Source: Polymorphobacter sp.
Lineage (GTDB): Bacteria; Pseudomonadota; Alphaproteobacteria; Sphingomonadales; Sphingomonadaceae
DNA: 42,284 nucleotides
Assembly: GCF_025362435.1 (NCBI RefSeq)
Contig: NZ_JANYGL010000155.1
Span: 1-42,284, forward strand
Direction: 5' to 3'
The notes under the pieces: model-generated
The model's database searches: none
Told to the model about the DNA's origin: nothing
The model's input: the letters and a program-made list of their open reading frames with translations, nothing else
Made by a program: the position numbers and the translations under genes
Part shown: positions 37,379 to 42,284 of the stretch, in pieces
Numbering within the stretch: position 1 is the first letter of the stretch
How the letters are laid out: each line of letters begins with the position of its first letter

Positions 37379-37888
37379 ATGATGAAGCTCGTCCTCGCCG
37401 CCGCTGCCGTCCTCGCCGTGCTGGCCGCCGCTCCTGCTGCCGCCGCAACCGCGCCGCAGGTGAGCATCGCCAGCGTCGACCAGCTCACCCAGCCGTTGCC
37501 GCTGCCATACGACACCGATGCGGTCGGCAAGACGCAGGTCGACGCGGCGCGCAAGCGGGCGAAGGCGGGGCACAAGCTGCTGCTGATCGACCTCGGAGGC
37601 AACTGGTGCCCCGATTGCCGTGTCCTCGCGGGCGTGATGGCGGTCCCCGAGATCAAGGCGTTCGTCGACCGCCATTATGAGGTGGTGACGGTCGATATCG
37701 GCCGCCGTGATAAGAACCTCGACGTCGCCGCGGCGTACGGTGCCACCGTCAAGGGCGTGCCGATCGTGATGATCGTCGACCCGATAACCGGCCAAACCCG
37801 CAATCCCGAACGCTATGCCGCGCTATCGGATGCCCGCAACATGACCCCGCAGGCGCTCGCGGACTGGCTGGCGCAGTGGGTCGGCTGA
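37379..37888 (+). CDS. Secreted thioredoxin-like protein
   Basis: 169 residues with a signal peptide ([17 protein letters not shown], cleavage near AAAA-TAP) and a thioredoxin fold: redox motif WCPDC in [12 protein letters not shown], and cis-proline in [10 protein letters not shown]. It is expected to be a periplasmic thiol-disulfide protein. GGAG lies just upstream; the second ATG (37382) gives the better spacing of six bases, so either methionine may be first. Divergent from aspS. Confidence 0.85.
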   Translation: MMKLVLAAAAVLAVLAAAPAAAATAPQVSIASVDQLTQPLPLPYDTDAVGKTQVDAARKRAKAGHKLLLIDLGGNWCPDCRVLAGVMAVPEIKAFVDRHYEVVTVDIGRRDKNLDVAAAYGATVKGVPIVMIVDPITGQTRNPERYAALSDARNMTPQALADWLAQWVG

Positions 37889-37981
37889 GGGCCCCTCCGC
37901 AACTGCGGCATTGCGCCACTTTACCCGTTGCGCCCCGCTCGTAGTTAGGCATCGCGGGCATCGCGCCCGGCGAGGGATATG

Positions 37982-38296
37982 ATGTCGAGCAACGCGTTGA
38001 TCGGATGGATGACGACCGGTTTCAGCCTGCTCACTCTCGTCGTGATCGTCGCCGTCCTCTATCGCCTCCGCCGCCGCCCGATCGTCTGGCTGCTCGCGGC
38101 CGGGGAGCGGCGGGTCGCCTTCCACCGCAATGCCGTTGCCGCACTCGCATCGGCTTTGACCAGCGCGCGGATCGAAGGCCGCCGCGCCGAGTTCGACCAG
38201 CTCCTCGAAAGCTACAAGACGCATCGCCGCGCGCTGCTTTCGGTCGATCCCGAAGCGGTCGTTGCCCCCCACCCCGCCTTCGAGTCGCAGGTCTAG
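37982..38296 (+). CDS. Small single-pass membrane protein of unknown function
   Basis: 104 residues. One strong hydrophobic helix (about residues 9-27, GWMTTGFSLLTLVVIVAVLY in part) is followed by the basic stretch RLRRRP, so the C-terminal part is probably cytoplasmic and helical (LLESYKTHRRALLS). The start at 37982 gives GAGG a six-base spacing; an ATG three bases earlier is too close. No family was recognised. It ends 31 bases before rnd on the same strand. Confidence 0.65.
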   Translation: MSSNALIGWMTTGFSLLTLVVIVAVLYRLRRRPIVWLLAAGERRVAFHRNAVAALASALTSARIEGRRAEFDQLLESYKTHRRALLSVDPEAVVAPHPAFESQV

Positions 38297-38327
38297 CCGA
38301 AGCAGCCTGCAGCTTGTATGCAAGGCG

Positions 38328-39494
38328 ATGCTTATTCACCCGTTGATTACCGATACCGCTACGCTTTCAGCTTTGTGTGATCGCCTGAAGACCGCTGATT
38401 TCGTCACGGTCGACACCGAATTCATGCGCGAAAACACCTTCTTCCCCGAGTTGTGTCTGCTCCAGATCGCCGGCGGCGGCGAGGCGGCGGCGATCGATCC
38501 CAAGGCTTCCGGCATCGACCTCGCGCCGCTGCTTAAGTTGCTCGTCGAGGATGACGTCCTCAAGGTGTTCCACGCCGCGGGGCAGGACCTCGAGATCATC
38601 TACAATTTGACCGGCAAGACCCCCTCTCCGCTGTTCGACACGCAGGTCGCGGCGATGGCGCTCGGCCAGGGCGAGCAGGTCAGCTACACCAACCTCGTCC
38701 AGTCGTACCTCGGTGTCGCCGTCGACAAGGGCGCGCGCTTCACCGACTGGGCGCGGCGGCCGTTGAACGACCGCCAGATCGACTATGCCATCGGCGACGT
38801 CACCTATCTCGCCCAACTGTTCCCCAAGATGGTCGACAAATTGCGCTCGACCGGGCGAGGCGCGTGGCTCGACGACGAGATGGCGCGCGTCTGCGATCCG
38901 GCGACCTACGCCAACGACCCCGAGACCGCGTGGCTGCGGCTGCGCGTGCCGAGCCGCAAGCCCGAGGTGCTTGGACGCCTCAAGGCGATCGCCGCATGGC
39001 GCGAGCGCGAAGCAAAGTCGAAGGACGTCCCGCGCGGCCGGATCGTCAAGGACGAGACCCTCGGCGACCTCGCCGCGACCGCGCCCAAGTTGCAGAGCGA
39101 CCTCGCCAAGGTTCGTGGCCTGTCGGCGGCTTGGGCGTCGAACGATATCGGGCGGCGGTTGATGAAAGCGATCGAGGAGGCCGAGCCGATGACCGTCGCC
39201 GACATGCCGACGCGTGAAGTCGCCCGCCCCGGCCTGTCGACCGAAGGCGCGCTGATCGCCGACCTGCTCAAGCTGCTGCTCAAGATCCGCGCCAAGGAAG
39301 CGAACGTCGCGCCAAAGCTGATCGCGCGTGGCGACGAGCTCGACGCAATCGCCGGTGGGGTCCGCGACGGCCTGGTCGTGCTTGGCGGCTGGCGCTACGA
39401 CGTCTTCGGCAAGGACGCGCTCGCGCTGATTGACGGACGGCTGGGGTTCACCGTCAAGGCCGGACGGCTGACGATGACCTCGACCACGGCGTAG
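38328..39494 (+). CDS. rnd: Ribonuclease D
   Basis: A 3'-5' exoribonuclease acting on tRNA precursors. 388 residues. The DEDDy residues are visible: Asp29 and Glu31 (VDTEFMRENTF), Asp87 (FHAAGQDLEIIYN), and Tyr153/Asp157 (DYAIGDVTYLAQLF). A C-terminal HRDC-like helical region follows. The start at 38328 (MLIHPLIT) fits the family, although AAGG is close to it. It is convergent with ppx, with six bases between the stops. Confidence 0.93.
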   Translation: MLIHPLITDTATLSALCDRLKTADFVTVDTEFMRENTFFPELCLLQIAGGGEAAAIDPKASGIDLAPLLKLLVEDDVLKVFHAAGQDLEIIYNLTGKTPSPLFDTQVAAMALGQGEQVSYTNLVQSYLGVAVDKGARFTDWARRPLNDRQIDYAIGDVTYLAQLFPKMVDKLRSTGRGAWLDDEMARVCDPATYANDPETAWLRLRVPSRKPEVLGRLKAIAAWREREAKSKDVPRGRIVKDETLGDLAATAPKLQSDLAKVRGLSAAWASNDIGRRLMKAIEEAEPMTVADMPTREVARPGLSTEGALIADLLKLLLKIRAKEANVAPKLIARGDELDAIAGGVRDGLVVLGGWRYDVFGKDALALIDGRLGFTVKAGRLTMTSTTA

Positions 39495-39500
39495 CCGGGA

Positions 39501-41021
39501 TCACGCGAACCGGTTCGCGGCTTCGAAGCCCATCGCCGTCGCGAGCAGCTTGAGCCGCCGCGCGACCGCCTCGCCGTAGAGCGGCGCATCGCGTTCGGCC
39601 AGCGTCAGTGTCAGCACCCCGTCGACGACCGCAAGGCGGCTCGCCTGCAGCGCCACTGCCGTCCCCCCGGTCAGCCGCTGCCCGAGGCGGAGCGCGAGCC
39701 CCCAGCAGCGCGCCGTGGCAAGGCTCGGCGCGTCGGCGAGGCGCGTCAGCAGCGCCGCCGCCGGGCCCGACGGCACTCCGCCGAAACACGCGACCAGCGC
39801 GGCGGCGAGCAGCGCCCGCTCGCGCGCATCGACCGCGACCCAATTGCCGTGGAGCGCGACGTCCAATCCGCGTTCGGGGCGAAAATCGGGGTGCGCGCGC
39901 CATGCGACGTCGCTCAACAGGCACGTCGCGAGGCGCAGCCGCCGCATGTCGGGGGCCTCGCCGCCGCCGAACAGCCCGTCCATCCACGCCATCAGCATGT
40001 CGCCATGCTCGGGGAAGCGCCCCTGTCGCGCGCCCTCGTCGCGTGCGGCGGAGATCAGCGGGTCCTCGGCGCGGAGGGCGGCGGGCATGCGTTCGTATAG
40101 TAAGCCTTCGCGCAGGCCGTAGGCGCTGGCGACGATCGTGCTGCTGCCGAGGCGCTTGACCACCGCGCCGAGGAGCAGCGCCGCCCCCGGCAGCGACGGC
40201 AGCCGCGACGACGAGATCGCCGTGACGTCCTTCAATGTCTTCGGGTCGATCCGCCCGAGTGAGCGGACCAGCCGGTCGGGCGCGCCGGGGTCCATCGAAT
40301 ATTGGTGGATCACCGGCAGTGGATAATCGTGGAGGTAGATGTGCAGCTGAACCAGCGCGCGCCACGATCCGCCGACCATGTAGAACGGCTTGCCCGCGCC
40401 CTTCGCCGCCCAGCCGACCTGGTCGAGCGCGGCGGCGATGAACGGGCGCAGCGCCCGCGCGCCGCGCTTGCGCACCGCGTCGAGCCGCAGCGCGCCGATC
40501 GGCAGCGAGATGCGATCGTGCGCCTCCCCGCCCGCGACGCGGATCAGCTCGAGGCTGCCGCCGCCGAGATCGCCGACGATGCCGTCGGCAACCGGGATAC
40601 CGGCGATGACGCCGAGCGCGGCGCCGCGCGCCTCCGATTCGCCGCTGATGACCTCGATCGTCAGGCCGCATTGTTCGGCGACGAGATCGATGAAGCGCTG
40701 GGCGTTGCGCGCCTCGCGGACGGCGGCGGTGGCGACGGTGCGCAGGTCGGCGACCCCCATGTCGCGCGCGAGATGGGCGAAGCGGGCGAGCGCGGCCACC
40801 GCGACACGGATCGAGCCATCGCTCAGCCGGCCGTCGCTGGCGATTCCGCGCCCGAGCCCGGCCATCACCTTCTCGTTGAAGATCACCGCCGGGGTTCGGT
40901 TCCGGCCCTGGTAGACAACCAGCCGGACCGAGTTCGAGCCGATGTCGATGATGCCGCTGAGGTCGTTATTCGGCATGGCGATGGGTGTTCTCGTCCGCGA
41001 CCACGGCAGGACCACGCTCAT
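39501..41021 (-). CDS. ppx: Exopolyphosphatase / pppGpp phosphohydrolase family protein
   Basis: 506 residues of the Ppx/GppA actin-like fold, removing terminal phosphate from polyphosphate or converting pppGpp to ppGpp. ATPase-type motifs are [39 protein letters not shown] and [13 protein letters not shown]-terminal helical region follows. The ATG at 41021 overlaps the ppk1 stop as ATGA and is preferred; MPNNDL at 40976 is an alternative. Coupling to ppk1 supports a polyphosphate role. Confidence 0.92.
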   Translation of the reverse strand: MSVVLPWSRTRTPIAMPNNDLSGIIDIGSNSVRLVVYQGRNRTPAVIFNEKVMAGLGRGIASDGRLSDGSIRVAVAALARFAHLARDMGVADLRTVATAAVREARNAQRFIDLVAEQCGLTIEVISGESEARGAALGVIAGIPVADGIVGDLGGGSLELIRVAGGEAHDRISLPIGALRLDAVRKRGARALRPFIAAALDQVGWAAKGAGKPFYMVGGSWRALVQLHIYLHDYPLPVIHQYSMDPGAPDRLVRSLGRIDPKTLKDVTAISSSRLPSLPGAALLLGAVVKRLGSSTIVASAYGLREGLLYERMPAALRAEDPLISAARDEGARQGRFPEHGDMLMAWMDGLFGGGEAPDMRRLRLATCLLSDVAWRAHPDFRPERGLDVALHGNWVAVDARERALLAAALVACFGGVPSGPAAALLTRLADAPSLATARCWGLALRLGQRLTGGTAVALQASRLAVVDGVLTLTLAERDAPLYGEAVARRLKLLATAMGFEAANRFA

Positions 41022-42284
41022 TCGCGCCCGGCGTCGGCGGTTGCATCGGCGCCGGCAGGAAGCACCTCGAACTCGGCGATGTCGCTGTCGAGCATCAGCC
41101 GCGGGACCATCTCGTGCCCGCGAAGCGCGGTGCCGCGCCCCGACAGCGACGGGTTGGTCATGAAGTAGCGGTGGAGGTTGAACGCCTCGTGCGCGCCGCG
41201 AACCAGCCGCGTCGACAGGCCATCGGGGCCGAGCGTCCACGATTGCTCGGTGTCCTTGAGGTTGGCGAGCATGACCTGGTCGAGGATCTGGGCATGCACC
41301 GTCGGGTTCTCGATCGGCACCAGCACCTCGACGCGGCGGTCGAGGTTGCGCGGCATCCAGTCGGCCGAGCTGATGAACAGCTTCGCCTCAGGCGACGGCA
41401 GCAGCTGGCCGTTGCCGAAGGCGAGGATGCGGCTGTGCTCGAGGAAGCGCCCGATTATCGAGCGGACGCGGATGTTCTCCGACATGCTCTCGACGCCGGG
41501 ACGCAGGCAGCAGATGCCGCGGATGATCAGGTCGATCTCGACCCCCGCATTGCTCGCGTCGTACAGTTTCTCGATGATCGGCGTGTCGACGAGGCTGTTG
41601 AGCTTGAGCCAGATCGCCGCCGGACGCCCGGCGCGCGCGTTCTCGATCTCACCGTCGATCAGCCCGTACAGCTTGGCACGCATCGTCAGCGGCGACATGC
41701 CGAGCTTCGCCAGCCGGGTCGGCTGGACATAGCCGGTGATGTAGTTGAGCACCTGCGCCGCGTCGCGAGCAAGGACCGGGTCGGCGGTGAAGAACGACAG
41801 GTCGGTGTAGATCCGCGCGGTCACCGGGTGATAGTTGCCGGTGCCGAAGTGGACGTAGGTGCGCAATTCCTCGCCCTCGCGGCGGACGACCATCGACAGC
41901 TTGGCGTGGGTCTTCCACTCGACGAAGCCATAGACGACCTGGACCCCAGCGCGCTCGAGCGCCGCCGCCCACATCAAATTCTGCTCCTCGTCGAAGCGCG
42001 CCTTCAACTCGACGACGGCGGTGACCGACTTGCCCGCTTCGGCGGCGTCGATCAGCGCGCGGACGATCGGCGAGTTCTTGCCGGCGCGGTACAGCGTCTG
42101 CTTGATCGCGATGACCTCGGGGTCGAGCGCCGCCTGCTTCAAAAAGGCGAGGACGACTTCGAAGCTCTCGTACGGGTGGTGGACGACGAGGTCCTTGTCG
42201 CGGATTGCGGCGAAGCAGTCGCCGGCATGTTCGCGGATGCGCTCGGGAAAGCGCGGGGTGTACGGCTCGAACTTGAGGTCGGGA
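41018..42284 (-). CDS. ppk1: Polyphosphate kinase 1, C-terminal part (partial at window edge)
   Basis: The frame is open to the last base of the window, so the N-terminus lies outside; about 421 residues are visible. PPK1 makes polyphosphate from ATP through a phospho-histidine. The two phospholipase-D-like domains are recognisable: [34 protein letters not shown] (with the phosphorylated His type site), [11 protein letters not shown], and in the second domain [14 protein letters not shown] and [16 protein letters not shown]. Coding sequence upstream of the first internal Met ([14 protein letters not shown]) confirms the gene continues past 42142. Confidence 0.95.
   Translation of the reverse strand, partial: PDLKFEPYTPRFPERIREHAGDCFAAIRDKDLVVHHPYESFEVVLAFLKQAALDPEVIAIKQTLYRAGKNSPIVRALIDAAEAGKSVTAVVELKARFDEEQNLMWAAALERAGVQVVYGFVEWKTHAKLSMVVRREGEELRTYVHFGTGNYHPVTARIYTDLSFFTADPVLARDAAQVLNYITGYVQPTRLAKLGMSPLTMRAKLYGLIDGEIENARAGRPAAIWLKLNSLVDTPIIEKLYDASNAGVEIDLIIRGICCLRPGVESMSENIRVRSIIGRFLEHSRILAFGNGQLLPSPEAKLFISSADWMPRNLDRRVEVLVPIENPTVHAQILDQVMLANLKDTEQSWTLGPDGLSTRLVRGAHEAFNLHRYFMTNPSLSGRGTALRGHEMVPRLMLDSDIAEFEVLPAGADATADAGRE

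Noticed and set aside
1-42284. tRNA, rRNA or tmRNA genes
   Set aside because: I looked for T-arm-like GGTTCGA motifs with matching stems and for rRNA landmarks and found none convincing; a covariance-model scan would be needed to be sure.

Overview
The window looks like part of the chromosome of a high-GC alphaproteobacterium, most likely a sphingomonad. The evidence is gene content and order: a dapA-smpB-cckA-recA-alaS block, a monomeric-length NADP isocitrate dehydrogenase, PssA/Psd phospholipid genes, ETF-ubiquinone oxidoreductase, and an alphaproteobacterial LexA box (GTTC-N7-GTTC) in front of recA. The assignment is inference; no rRNA or tRNA gene was seen to confirm it. The window ends inside ppk1, and its first 27 bases may be the tail of another gene.

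Layout. 1-812 is non-coding and unusual: one copy of a dispersed ~150-195 bp element, then a tandem array in which the 3' end of ilvD is repeated twice in decayed form. 813-3324 (minus) holds ilvD and an enoyl-CoA hydratase-family gene. 3431-3742 (minus) is a small secreted protein whose promoter carries three phased palindromes. 3909-6493 (minus) is a TPR protein coupled to ispE. 6600-6747 is a second copy of the dispersed element. 6813-9180 (minus) is a clearly lower-GC two-gene cassette: a UG/Abi-like reverse transcriptase with a YVDD box, overlapping a downstream gene with a PD-(D/E)XK plus QxxxY nuclease signature. This looks like a phage-defence reverse transcriptase system acquired by transfer and is the best candidate for an undescribed system here.

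9627-24278 is housekeeping on both strands: ETF-QO, a degenerate uracil-DNA-glycosylase-like protein coupled to a lytic transglycosylase, moaB, an Acg-type nitroreductase, a PA0069-type radical SAM protein, a YegD-type Hsp70, an acyl-CoA ligase, pssA and psd, a LOG phosphoribohydrolase, icd and a DUF1275 membrane protein.

24275-34218 holds alaS, recA with its SOS box, a single-domain response regulator, a CckA-like hybrid kinase without membrane segments, a sulfite-oxidase-like molybdoenzyme, smpB, dapA and a divergent second lytic transglycosylase. 34219-34638 is non-coding: an 11-bp-stem hairpin, a third copy of the dispersed element and a perfect 26-bp inverted repeat of REP type. 34639-42284 holds ppk2, aspS, a secreted thioredoxin-like protein, a small membrane protein, rnd, and ppx coupled to ppk1. 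Polyphosphate synthesis (ppk1), use (ppk2) and breakdown (ppx) therefore lie within 8 kb.
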